Below, piece by piece: positions 16,438-24,721 of a stretch of 34,145 bases of DNA. The position numbers and the translations under genes are program-made. This DNA is from Caballeronia hypogeia (lineage in GTDB: Bacteria > Pseudomonadota > Gammaproteobacteria > Burkholderiales > Burkholderiaceae), in the NCBI RefSeq assembly GCF_001544875.2, contig NZ_FCOA02000051.1, forward strand, positions 1-34,145, written 5' to 3'. Numbering within the stretch: position 1 is the first letter of the stretch; each line of letters opens with the position of its first letter. A model generated the notes under the pieces. That model was not told the DNA's origin. It ran no database searches and worked only from the letters and a program-made list of their open reading frames with translations.

Positions 16438-17649
16438 ATGAAGCAAGCAGTGATTTGCGAGCCATTGCGCACGCCGGTGGGCCGCTACGGCGGCATGTTC
16501 AAGGACGTGACGGCGACGCAACTGGCCGAGACCGTGCTGCGTGAACTGGTGCGTCGCGCCAACCTGAAGGCGGGCGACGTCGACGACGTGATCTTCGGTC
16601 AGTGCTACCCGAATGGCGAGGCGCCGGCCATCGGTCGCGTCGCGGCGCTCGATGCAGGTCTGGGCGTACACGTGCCGGGCCTCCAGATCGATCGCCGGTG
16701 TGGATCCGGCCTGCAGGCCGTAATCGACGCGGCGATGCGCGTGCAGACCGGCGCGGCCGAACTGGTGATCGCGGGCGGCGCCGAAAGCATGAGCCAGTCC
16801 GAGCATTACGTGCTCGGCGCGCGCTTCGGCGTAAAAGGCGATTCGCAACCGCTATGGGACCGGATCGCGCGTGGCCGCATCACGTCAGGCGGAAAACATC
16901 ATCCGGTGCCGGGCGGCATGCTCGAAACCGCGGAGAATCTGCGCCGCGAATACAAGGTGTCGCGCCAGTCGCAGGATGAGCTGGCCATGCGCTCGCATCG
17001 GAACGCAGTGGCCGCGCAGACGAGCGGGCATTTCGCCGATGAAATCGTTCCGGTCCAGGTAAGTTCGCGCAAGGGCACACAGTCGCTCGCGATCGACGAA
17101 CATCCGCGCGCCGAGACGACGATGGAGAGCCTGGGCGCGCTCAGGCCCGTGCGGCTCTCGATCGATGCGGAATCGACTGTCACCGCGGGCAACGCGAGCG
17201 GCCAGAACGACGGCGCGGCCGCCTGCATCGTGACCACGCCGGAAAAGGCTGCGGCGCTGGGCCTCAGGCCGCTCGGACGGCTGGTGAGCTGGGCGGTTGC
17301 CGGCGTCGAGCCGGAGCGCATGGGTATCGGACCGGTGCCCGCCACCGAACTGGCGTTGCGGCGCAGCGGGCTCGCACTGAAGGACATCGACCTGATCGAG
17401 CTGAACGAGGCGTTCGCCGCGCAGGTGCTCGCGTGCACGGCCGGCCTTGGGTTCGAGGCCGGGGACTACGTGCGTCTGAACGTCAACGGCTCCGGCATTT
17501 CGCTGGGCCATCCGGTCGGCGCGACCGGCGTGCGAATTCTGGCGACGCTGCTGCGCGAGCTGGATCGGCGCGGCGGCCGCTACGCGCTCGAAACCATGTG
17601 CATCGGCGGTGGTCAGGGCCTCGCGGCCGTGTTCGAGCGCATCACCTGA
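16438..17649 (+). CDS. Thiolase (acetyl-CoA acyltransferase family)
   Basis: A 403-residue degradative-type thiolase, cleaving a 3-oxoacyl-CoA with CoA to acetyl-CoA and a shortened acyl-CoA. The nucleophile is in DRRCGSGLQA (C88). The second-half motifs ELNEAFAAQ, ISLGHPVGATG (H358) and MCIGGGQG (C388) are complete. NVNGSGIS replaces the common NxxGGAI. It lies 12 bp after the dehydrogenase gene and follows GGAG. If the operon degrades a methyl-branched dicarboxylate, this enzyme could release 2-methylsuccinyl-CoA from a 4-methyl-3-oxoadipyl-CoA-like intermediate; that substrate is inferred. Confidence 0.92.
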   Translation: MKQAVICEPLRTPVGRYGGMFKDVTATQLAETVLRELVRRANLKAGDVDDVIFGQCYPNGEAPAIGRVAALDAGLGVHVPGLQIDRRCGSGLQAVIDAAMRVQTGAAELVIAGGAESMSQSEHYVLGARFGVKGDSQPLWDRIARGRITSGGKHHPVPGGMLETAENLRREYKVSRQSQDELAMRSHRNAVAAQTSGHFADEIVPVQVSSRKGTQSLAIDEHPRAETTMESLGALRPVRLSIDAESTVTAGNASGQNDGAAACIVTTPEKAAALGLRPLGRLVSWAVAGVEPERMGIGPVPATELALRRSGLALKDIDLIELNEAFAAQVLACTAGLGFEAGDYVRLNVNGSGISLGHPVGATGVRILATLLRELDRRGGRYALETMCIGGGQGLAAVFERIT

Positions 17650-17674
17650 AAACGATCTTCACAGGAGACCCAAC

Positions 17675-18463
17675 ATGCCTGACCGCTACAAAGACTTTCC
17701 GATGCGATTCGAGCGCCATGAAGACGGCGTGCTCGAAATGATTTTCGATGGCCCCAATCTCAACGCAGTGGATGCGCGCGTGCACGCCGAATTGCCCAAG
17801 GTATGGGCGGTGGTCGATAGCGATCCCGAAACCCGCGTCGTGCTGGTGCGCGGCGAGGGCCGCGCGTTCTCCGCCGGCGGCAGCTTCGACCTCGTCGAGG
17901 AGCAGATCGAGGGCTACGCGGCGCGCATGCGCGTGTACTACGAGACACGCGATCTGGTCTCGAACATGATCAACTGCAAGACGCCGGTGATCTCCGCGAT
18001 CCACGGTCCGGCGGTCGGCGCAGGTCTGATCGTCGCGATGATGGCCGACATCTCGATCGTCGCGCGCACCGCGAAAATCGTCGACGGCCACACGCGTCTG
18101 GGCGTTGCGGCGGGCGACCACGCGTCGATGGTGTGGCCGCTGCTGTGCGGCATGGCCAAGGCCAAGTACTACCTCATGACCTGCAAGCATCTGTCGGGCG
18201 AGGAAGCCGAGCGCATCGGTCTCGTGTCGCTGTGTGTCGACGACGACAAATTGCTCGACGTGGCGCGCGAGACGGCACGCGATCTCGCCCACGGTGCACA
18301 GGAAGCGATCGGCCTCACCAAGTACTCGCTCAATAGCTGGTATCGCCAGCAGATGCCGATCTTCGATGCCTCGCTGGCGCTGGAATTCCTAGGCTTCGGC
18401 GGCCCCGAAGTGAAGGAGGGCGTGAAATCGCATCGCGAGCGGCGTCAGCCCAAATTCGTTTGA
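17675..18463 (+). CDS. Enoyl-CoA hydratase/isomerase (crotonase family)
   Basis: A 262-residue crotonase-fold protein. FSAGGSFD gives the first oxyanion-hole region, and the signature VISAIHGPAVGAGLIVAMMAD forms the second. GVAAGDHASMVWPLLCG lies where the hydratases carry their active-site loop. It would hydrate the enoyl-CoA made by the dehydrogenase at 15262. The ATG at 17675 follows AGGAGAC, which is better supported than the in-frame upstream start at 17609 inside the thiolase gene. The C-terminal FGGPEVKEGVKSHRERRQPKF is the typical end of this subgroup. Substrate specificity is not evident. Confidence 0.9.
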   Translation: MPDRYKDFPMRFERHEDGVLEMIFDGPNLNAVDARVHAELPKVWAVVDSDPETRVVLVRGEGRAFSAGGSFDLVEEQIEGYAARMRVYYETRDLVSNMINCKTPVISAIHGPAVGAGLIVAMMADISIVARTAKIVDGHTRLGVAAGDHASMVWPLLCGMAKAKYYLMTCKHLSGEEAERIGLVSLCVDDDKLLDVARETARDLAHGAQEAIGLTKYSLNSWYRQQMPIFDASLALEFLGFGGPEVKEGVKSHRERRQPKFV

Positions 18464-18520
18464 CGGCAAAGGGAACGCTGCCGTGCCGTACCGAACCGGT
18501 CAACCAGAGGACAAGCGAAG

Positions 18521-19738
18521 ATGTATCCGATCCTGAACGGGCTGCGTGTCGTCGAGTGTGCCTCGTTTATCGCGGCTCCGTCGTGCGGGCTGCATCTGAA
18601 TCAGCTCGGCGCGGAAGTCATTCGCATCGATCCGATCGGCGGCGGCATGGACTTCGGGCGCTGGCCCGTCACGCCCGGCGGGCATAGCCTCTATTGGGAA
18701 GGGCTGAACAAGGGCAAGCGCTCGGTCGCGATCGATCTCTCGCGGCCAGAGGGTCGGCAACTCGCGACGGACCTGATCACGGCACCCGGGCGCGATGCAG
18801 GATTGTTCGTCACGAACTACCCGCAGAAGGGATTTCTCGGACACGCCGAGCTTAGCAAGGCGCGCGCGGATCTCGTCACGGTGCGCGTGCTGGGCTGGCG
18901 CGATGGCGGGCCGGGCGTGGATTACACCGTGAACGCTGCCGTCGGCCTGCCGATAATGACCGGCTCGGCGGCAAACGGCGAGGAGCCGGTGAATCACGTG
19001 CTGCCGGCCTGGGATCTGCTGACCGGCGCGTATGCCGCGTTCGCGATGCTCGCCGCCGAACGGCACCGAACTCGTACCGGGCAGGGGCAGGAGGTGACGG
19101 TGCCTCTCTCGGATGTGGCGCTGGCCTCGCTGGGCCACCTGGGGCAGATCGCCGAGGTACTGACCGAAGGCGACCGGCCACGCCACGGCAACGCGCTGTT
19201 CGGCGCGTTCGGCCGCGACTTCACGACTTCGGACGGCGAGCGCGTGATGGCCGTCGCGATCACGAGTCGACAGTGGGCTGGCCTGGTCAAGGCCCTCGAT
19301 CTGCAAGAGGCGACTGCCACACTCGAACGTCTGGCGGGCGTTTCGTTCGCCGCGGACGAGGGGCAGCGCTTTGTCCATCGCGAAGTTCTGTATCCGCTGT
19401 TCGAACAGGCGATCGGCGCGCTTTCGCTGGCGCAGGTGCGCAGCCGCTTCGAAGCGAATGGCGTCTTGTGGAGCACGTACCAGACGCTGCACACGGCGCT
19501 TGCGAGCGATCCGCGCCTGTCGCCCGCGGCGCCGCTCTTTTCGATGCTCGACCATCCCAGCGGCCTGCGCTACCCCGCTCCCGGCGCGGCGGCGACCTTC
19601 CACGGAGCGCAGCGGCAAGGCGTGGTCCGCGCGCCGCGTCTTGGTGAGCACACCGACCAGGTCCTGAGCGAAGTTCTGTCGCTGTCCTCCGCGTGCATCG
19701 GCGAAATGCACGACGCGGGACTCATTGCAACCGCCTGA
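18521..19738 (+). CDS. mct: CaiB-family CoA transferase resembling mesaconyl-CoA C1-C4 CoA transferase
   Basis: A 405-residue family III CoA transferase. Its N-terminal half strongly resembles what I know of Chloroflexus Mct (2-methylfumaryl-CoA isomerase): IDPIGGGMDFGRWPVT, LYWEGLNKGKRSVAIDL, APGRDAGLFVTNYP and GWRDGGPGVDYTVN. The catalytic Asp is D165 in HVLPAWDLLTG. Mct moves CoA within mesaconyl-CoA from C1 to C4, turning the Mcd product into the substrate of a C4 hydratase. Its position directly before the Mcd-like gene, and the presence of a C4-type hydratase at 31618, support this role. An ordinary intermolecular CoA transferase remains possible. ATG 18521 follows GAGGACAAGCGAAG. Confidence 0.8.
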   Translation: MYPILNGLRVVECASFIAAPSCGLHLNQLGAEVIRIDPIGGGMDFGRWPVTPGGHSLYWEGLNKGKRSVAIDLSRPEGRQLATDLITAPGRDAGLFVTNYPQKGFLGHAELSKARADLVTVRVLGWRDGGPGVDYTVNAAVGLPIMTGSAANGEEPVNHVLPAWDLLTGAYAAFAMLAAERHRTRTGQGQEVTVPLSDVALASLGHLGQIAEVLTEGDRPRHGNALFGAFGRDFTTSDGERVMAVAITSRQWAGLVKALDLQEATATLERLAGVSFAADEGQRFVHREVLYPLFEQAIGALSLAQVRSRFEANGVLWSTYQTLHTALASDPRLSPAAPLFSMLDHPSGLRYPAPGAAATFHGAQRQGVVRAPRLGEHTDQVLSEVLSLSSACIGEMHDAGLIATA

Positions 19739-19756
19739 ATTACAGGAAGCAGACAA

Positions 19757-21409
19757 GTGAGTGAATCCTCCAACTTCATCGAGCATTTGCGCGACGCCGC
19801 GCAGGCAGCCCGCGCGTTCGTGAACGAGGCGCGGCGTGTCGTCGGGCAGCGTTGCGCGCCTTCCGGCCGCGTCGAGGCCCGGCTGCTGACGCAACACCAG
19901 CGAGCCGTGCATGGGCTGGCCTGGGTCGCCACCACCGCTGAAGCAATCGCCAGCGCGGCGAACTGGGGTGCCCGGCTGGCCGCGCGGAATCAGTTGCGCG
20001 CCGTCGACGAACTCGTGCTGATGCTGGGTGTCGGCGAATATCTGGCGCAGATCACGAGCGGCATCCCGATGTCGCAGAACGAGATTTTCCGTCCCGGCGA
20101 GTTGGGGCTGGACGAGGCGGCTCAGGCGCTCGCCGGTCAAACCTCCACGCGCTGGCTGATCGCCCGTGCAGCCGACTCCGACACGCGGCGGGCGCTGGTC
20201 GACGAGCTGCGCGGGGAGCGCTGCGTGACGGAAACGGCGTTCGACGAAGACCTGGACGTGATCCGCGACCAGTTCCGCCGCTTCGCCAGCAACGAGATCG
20301 CGCCGCACGCGCATGCCTGGCATCTCGCCGACGCCCTGATTCCCAACGAGGTCGTTTCGCAGCTCGGCGCGCTGGGCGTTTTCGGCGTCAGCATTGCTCC
20401 TGAATACGGCGGCATGGGCCTGGGCAAGCGTGCCATGTGCATCGTGACCGAGGAACTGAGCCGGGGCTGGATCGCCGCGGGGTCGCTCGGGACGCGTTCG
20501 GAAATCGCCGCCGAGCTGATCAATTGCGGCGGCACCGAGGCGCAGAAGGGCGAATGGCTGCCGAAGATCGCCTCGGGCGAGGTGCTGCCGACAGCGGTGT
20601 TCACCGAGCCCGACACCGGCTCGGATCTCGGCTCGCTGCGCACGCGGGCGACCGCCGTCGCCGGCGGCGGCTGGCGCATCGATGGCAACAAGACCTGGAT
20701 CACGCACGCATCGCGCAGCGATCTGATGACGCTGCTGGCGCGCACGGAACCCGGCTCGACCGATCACAACGGGCTGAGCATGTTTCTGGCGCCGAAGCCG
20801 CGCGGGACGAAGGACCAGCCGTTTCCCGCCGGCGGCATGAGCGGCGGCGAGATTCCGGTGCTCGGCTATCGGGGGATGAAAGAGTACGACATCGCGTTCG
20901 ACGGATTCCAGATCGGCTCGGATGGGCTGCTCGGGGGCGTGCCCGGTCAAGGTTTCCGTCAACTGATGCAGACGTTCGAGGGCGCGCGTATTCAGACGGC
21001 AGCGCGCGCGGTCGGCGTGGCCTGGCGCGCTTTCGAGTTGGGCTGGCGCTACGCGAATGACCGCAAGCAGTTCGGTTCGCCGATCGTCGAGTTCCCGCGC
21101 GTGTCCGACAAGCTCGCGATGATGGTCGCCGAAACGGTGCTTGTACGCGAGCTGACGCATTTCGCCGCCGAGGAGAAGGACAAGGGCATCCGCTGCGATG
21201 TCGAGGCCGGCATGGCCAAGCTGCTCGCCGCCCGCGTGGCCTGGAGCAATGCCGACAACGCGTTGCAGATTCATGGCGGCAACGGCTACGCGCTCGAGTT
21301 CGAGATCAGCCGCGTGCTGTGCGATGCTCGCATATTGAGCATATTCGAAGGTGCGGCCGAGATTCAGGCGCAAGTGATCGGCCGCGGATTGCTCGCAGGC
21401 TCCCGCTAG
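19757..21409 (+). CDS. mcd: (2S)-methylsuccinyl-CoA dehydrogenase-like flavoprotein
   Basis: A 550-residue acyl-CoA dehydrogenase with an N-terminal extension of about 165 residues before the dehydrogenase fold, the hallmark of Mcd. Segments that match Mcd as I know it from Rhodobacter include EELSRGWIAAGSLGTRSEIA, LPTAVFTEPDTGSDLGSLRT, GNKTWITHA, EIPVLGYRGMKEYDIAFDGF and CDARILSIFEGAAEIQAQ. The catalytic base is E530 in IFEGA. Mcd oxidises (2S)-methylsuccinyl-CoA to mesaconyl-C1-CoA and passes electrons to ETF, for which genes are at 28481-30191. The start is GTG 19757 after AGGAAG, 18 bp beyond the Mct-like gene. No ethylmalonyl-CoA pathway carboxylase or mutase is nearby. Confidence 0.88.
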   Translation: MSESSNFIEHLRDAAQAARAFVNEARRVVGQRCAPSGRVEARLLTQHQRAVHGLAWVATTAEAIASAANWGARLAARNQLRAVDELVLMLGVGEYLAQITSGIPMSQNEIFRPGELGLDEAAQALAGQTSTRWLIARAADSDTRRALVDELRGERCVTETAFDEDLDVIRDQFRRFASNEIAPHAHAWHLADALIPNEVVSQLGALGVFGVSIAPEYGGMGLGKRAMCIVTEELSRGWIAAGSLGTRSEIAAELINCGGTEAQKGEWLPKIASGEVLPTAVFTEPDTGSDLGSLRTRATAVAGGGWRIDGNKTWITHASRSDLMTLLARTEPGSTDHNGLSMFLAPKPRGTKDQPFPAGGMSGGEIPVLGYRGMKEYDIAFDGFQIGSDGLLGGVPGQGFRQLMQTFEGARIQTAARAVGVAWRAFELGWRYANDRKQFGSPIVEFPRVSDKLAMMVAETVLVRELTHFAAEEKDKGIRCDVEAGMAKLLAARVAWSNADNALQIHGGNGYALEFEISRVLCDARILSIFEGAAEIQAQVIGRGLLAGSR

Positions 21410-21482
21410 CCCGCATCGCATTCTGATCGCCTTTCTTTCGACGACAACAAGCTGCCGGTTCTACCGGCGCACGGAGACAGAC

Positions 21483-22685
21483 ATGACAGCTCAGCCTCTC
21501 GCCGGCATTCGGGTTCTGGAGGTCGGCGCCTATATCGCGGCGCCTTATGCCGGGGTATTCCTCGCATCCCTCGGCGCCGAGGTCGTGAAGATCGAGCCGC
21601 CCGAGGGCGAACCGTTTCGCCGGGACGACGAGAATCGCAGTCCGTATTTCGTTCAGTACAACAGCGGCAAGAAGAGCGTCGCGATCAACCTGAAGTCGAA
21701 GACCGGAGTCGAACTCGTCAAGGCCCTGTTGCCGAAATTCGATGTACTCATTGAAAACATGCGTCCCGGAAAGATGGCGGCCCTGGGGCTCGGCGAGGAC
21801 GTTTGCCGTGCGATCAATCCCGGTCTCGTGTACGCGTCGGTTTCCGGCTTTGGCAGCGGCGGCCCCTGGGTGGATCGCCCGGCGTACGACACCATCGGGC
21901 AGAGCATAGGCGGCATTTACTCGATCATGAACGATGCCGACCATCGACGCCTCACCGGTACGTGCATGGCCGATCTGATCACCGGGATCAATGCCACGAT
22001 GGGCGTTCTCGCGGCCCTCGTCGGCCGCGAGCGCAGCGCCGAGCGCAAAGGTGCGCTGGTGGAAACCTCGTTGCTTGAAGCCGTTTCCACGCTGACCGTC
22101 GATGCGATGACCCTGGCTTTCGAGACCGGACAGGACCCCGCGCGCGATTCGCGGCATCCGCAGGCGCAGAACTTTTGCCTCGACACGGCCGACGGCGGCA
22201 GCATCACGATGCACCTTTCCAGCTCGCAGAAGTTCTGGCGCGCGCTTGCACGCGTGATCGGCCGTGAAGATCTGATCAGCGATCCGCGCTTCATCACCTA
22301 CGATGACCGTCGAGTGCCCGGTCACTACGCCGAACTCGTGCGGATCATGGGAGAAGCATTCGCCACGCGCCCCCGCGCGGAGTGGGAGACGCTGCTCGCC
22401 GATGCCGACGTGCCATTCGCGCCCGTTCTCACCATGCACGAAGTGGTCGCGCATGAGCAGACGCGCTGGCTGGGGCTTTTCGGGCCGGAAGTCAACGGCG
22501 TGCCCATGTTGCGCGCGCCGATGCGCTTCGACGGCGTGCGACCCGCGCGCAGCGGCCATGCGGCGTTTGTCGGCGAGCACACGCTCGAAGTACTCGGCGA
22601 AGTGTGTACCGAGCGCGACCTTCAGGCACTGCTCGCATCGGGCGACGTGGTGTCCGTCTCGCGCGATCGCGGCCAGAGAGGGTGA
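21483..22685 (+). CDS. CaiB/BaiF family III CoA transferase
   Basis: A 400-residue CoA transferase, with GAYIAAPYAGVFLASLGAEV, the nucleotide-contact region KIEPPEGEP and the catalytic Asp D164 in TCMADLITG. Such enzymes move CoA from a donor such as succinyl-CoA to an acid, forming mixed anhydride intermediates on the Asp. In this context methylsuccinate, mesaconate, itaconate or citramalate are candidate acceptors, because succinyl-CoA:C5-dicarboxylate transferases belong to this family. ATG 21483 follows GGAGACAG. The racemase gene begins 4 bp after its stop, so the two are probably translationally coupled. Specificity is inferred only. Confidence 0.87.
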   Translation: MTAQPLAGIRVLEVGAYIAAPYAGVFLASLGAEVVKIEPPEGEPFRRDDENRSPYFVQYNSGKKSVAINLKSKTGVELVKALLPKFDVLIENMRPGKMAALGLGEDVCRAINPGLVYASVSGFGSGGPWVDRPAYDTIGQSIGGIYSIMNDADHRRLTGTCMADLITGINATMGVLAALVGRERSAERKGALVETSLLEAVSTLTVDAMTLAFETGQDPARDSRHPQAQNFCLDTADGGSITMHLSSSQKFWRALARVIGREDLISDPRFITYDDRRVPGHYAELVRIMGEAFATRPRAEWETLLADADVPFAPVLTMHEVVAHEQTRWLGLFGPEVNGVPMLRAPMRFDGVRPARSGHAAFVGEHTLEVLGEVCTERDLQALLASGDVVSVSRDRGQRG

Positions 22686-22689
22686 CACG

Positions 22690-23847
22690 ATGAACCAGAA
22701 CGCATCGCGGGGGCCGCTCGCCGGGGTGAGGGTCGTCGAAGTCGGCGGCGTAGGGCCGGGGCCGTTCTGCGGCATGCTGCTGTCCGATATGGGCGCAGAC
22801 GTTATCCGGATCGACCGGAAGCATGCATCGGAAAGCGGGCTGCCGGTGGAGCGACGCTTCGAAGTGATGTTTCGCGGCCGCCGCTCGCTTGCGCTCGACC
22901 TGAAGAAACCCGAAGCGGTCGATGTCGTCAAGCGACTGCTGCGCGACGCCGATGTGCTGGTCGAGGGATTTCGGCCCGGTGCGATGGAACGCCTGGGCCT
23001 CGGTCCCGATGTCTGCCTGGACCTCAATCCGCGGTTGATTTACGGACGCATGACGGGCTGGGGACAATCGGGCCCGCTCTGCACCGCACCGGGTCACGAC
23101 CTGAATTACATCGCGCTCAGCGGAGCGCTGCACGCGATGGGGCACAAAGGCGATTCGCCCGCGATTCCGTTGAATCTGGTCGGAGACTTTGGAGGCGGAG
23201 CCTTGTACCTAGCGTTCGGCATCCTGTGCGCGCTGCACGAGCGCACGTGCTCCGGGCGCGGTCAAGTGGTCGATGCGGCCATGATCGACGGTGCGACTTC
23301 GCTGATGTCCATGATTTACGGACTGTTCGCCGCCGGCTACTGGAAGGACGAGCGCGGCTCGAATCGTCTCGATTCCGGTGCGCCCTGGTATGCGGTCTAC
23401 GAGACCAGCGACGCTCGCCATATGGCCGTCGGAGCGACAGAGGCCACGTTCTATCGCAATACCTTGAAGGTGCTCGGGTTGCGCGAGGACGAGTTCGCCG
23501 ATCAGCATGATCGCGCCGGCTGGCCGCAAATGAAGGAGGCCTTCGCCCGCGTATTCAAGTCGCGCAGCCGCGACGAGTGGTGCATGGCCTTCGAGGGCAC
23601 GGAAACCTGCGTCTCTCCGGTGCTGTCCCTCGCGGAAGCGCATCAGCATCCGCATCAGACGGCGCGCGGCAATTTCGTGGAATGCGCCGGCGTCATGCAA
23701 CCGGCACCTGCGCCGCGGTTCGGCCGCAGTGAGGTTGCCATTCAGGCGCCGCCGCCGCGAGTGGGCGAGCACAACCGCGAAGTGCTGCTCGAAGCGGGTT
23801 TCAGTGACGAAGATCTCACCATGCTGGCTCGCGTCGGCGCGATCTAG
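22690..23847 (+). CDS. Alpha-methylacyl-CoA racemase
   Basis: A 385-residue member of the AMACR branch of the CaiB fold. Its catalytic residues match the mycobacterial racemase: His in PGHDLNY (H136), Asp in LVGDFGGG (D166) and Glu in WYAVYET (E238). CoA-transferase members lack this His-Asp arrangement. It interconverts 2R- and 2S-methylacyl-CoA through an enolate. Placed two genes after the Mcd-like enzyme, it could convert (2R)-methylsuccinyl-CoA to the 2S form that Mcd accepts, or act on a longer 2-methylacyl-CoA. ATG 22690 follows AGAGAGGGTG and nearly touches the preceding stop. Confidence 0.88.
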   Translation: MNQNASRGPLAGVRVVEVGGVGPGPFCGMLLSDMGADVIRIDRKHASESGLPVERRFEVMFRGRRSLALDLKKPEAVDVVKRLLRDADVLVEGFRPGAMERLGLGPDVCLDLNPRLIYGRMTGWGQSGPLCTAPGHDLNYIALSGALHAMGHKGDSPAIPLNLVGDFGGGALYLAFGILCALHERTCSGRGQVVDAAMIDGATSLMSMIYGLFAAGYWKDERGSNRLDSGAPWYAVYETSDARHMAVGATEATFYRNTLKVLGLREDEFADQHDRAGWPQMKEAFARVFKSRSRDEWCMAFEGTETCVSPVLSLAEAHQHPHQTARGNFVECAGVMQPAPAPRFGRSEVAIQAPPPRVGEHNREVLLEAGFSDEDLTMLARVGAI

Positions 23848-23930
23848 GAGACGGGCAGCCGCGCCGCGCGCGAAGGCTGCGTTGCGAATCTACGCGCGGG
23901 GCTGACCCGCGCCGACACGAAAGGACAACT

Positions 23931-24680
23931 ATGGATCTCGGTTTGAGAGGGAAAGTGGCGATCATCACGGGCTCCGCGCGCGGTCTCGGCGCGGCGACAG
24001 CAAGACGTCTCGCTCAGGAAGGGGCGAGCGTGGTGATCAACGACATCATGGCCGAACGCGCGCAGGAGACCACTTCAGCGTTGCGCGAAGAAGGACTGAA
24101 CGCCCATTGCGTGACCGGCGACATCACCCGGGCCACTGATGTTCAGCGGCTCGTTGACGAGACCATCGCCACGTTCGGCGGCGTCCATATTCTCGTGAAC
24201 AACGCGGGCGCGCCACGCGATAAATACCTCGTGAAGATGAGCGAAGAAGAGTGGGACTTCGTTATCGACGTGATGCTCAAGGGCGCTTTCCTCGCGACCA
24301 GGGCAGTGATGCCGGGCATGATCGGACAGGGCTGGGGCAGGGTGATCAACATCAGTTCGCGGGCCCACTTCGGCAATCCGACGCAGGTTAACTATTCGGC
24401 GGCCAAGTCGGGGTTGATCGGCATGGCCAAGGCGCTGTCGATGGAAGAGGGCAAATACGGCGTCACGGTGAACTGCGTGGCGCCCGGCTTCATGGAGACG
24501 GAGATGATTCAGGCGCTCCCCACCTATGAGCTCATCAAGGAGCGCGCGCTGGCGGTGCAGCCCGTCAAGCGTCCCGGCAATCCGGACGACGTGGCCGACG
24601 CGGTCGCTTTTCTCGCCAGTGAACGCGCCAGTTTCATCAGCGGCGAGGTGCTGCATGTGACGGGCGGCCGATTCGGCTGA
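23931..24680 (+). CDS. Short-chain dehydrogenase (FabG-like)
   Basis: A 249-residue classical SDR with TGSARGLG (13-20), NNAG (89-92), Ser in NISSR (S141/S142) and YSAAK (Y154, K158), ending in FISGEVLHVTGG. All catalytic residues are intact, unlike the SDR at 2083. VINDIM after the second strand, with Asp at residue 37, favours NAD(H). It is a good candidate for the 3-hydroxyacyl-CoA dehydrogenase step, for which the operon has no HAD-family enzyme. ATG 23931 follows AAAGGAC. The 83-bp gap before it is one of the largest inside the operon but shows no clear promoter. Confidence 0.88.
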   Translation: MDLGLRGKVAIITGSARGLGAATARRLAQEGASVVINDIMAERAQETTSALREEGLNAHCVTGDITRATDVQRLVDETIATFGGVHILVNNAGAPRDKYLVKMSEEEWDFVIDVMLKGAFLATRAVMPGMIGQGWGRVINISSRAHFGNPTQVNYSAAKSGLIGMAKALSMEEGKYGVTVNCVAPGFMETEMIQALPTYELIKERALAVQPVKRPGNPDDVADAVAFLASERASFISGEVLHVTGGRFG

Positions 24681-24721
24681 TTCATACAAGACATCTAATC
24701 GACTTACCGGACGGAGAAGTC

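Noticed and set aside
18500..21421. A 973-codon open frame on the minus strand
   Set aside because: It lies antisense to the Mct-like and Mcd-like genes, which have complete family motifs. Its protein is rich in Arg, His, Ala and Gln without domains, the usual mirror of a GC-rich gene.
21306..23027. A 573-codon minus-strand open frame
   Set aside because: Antisense to the CaiB transferase and racemase genes, with no recognisable domain, poor composition and no ribosome site.
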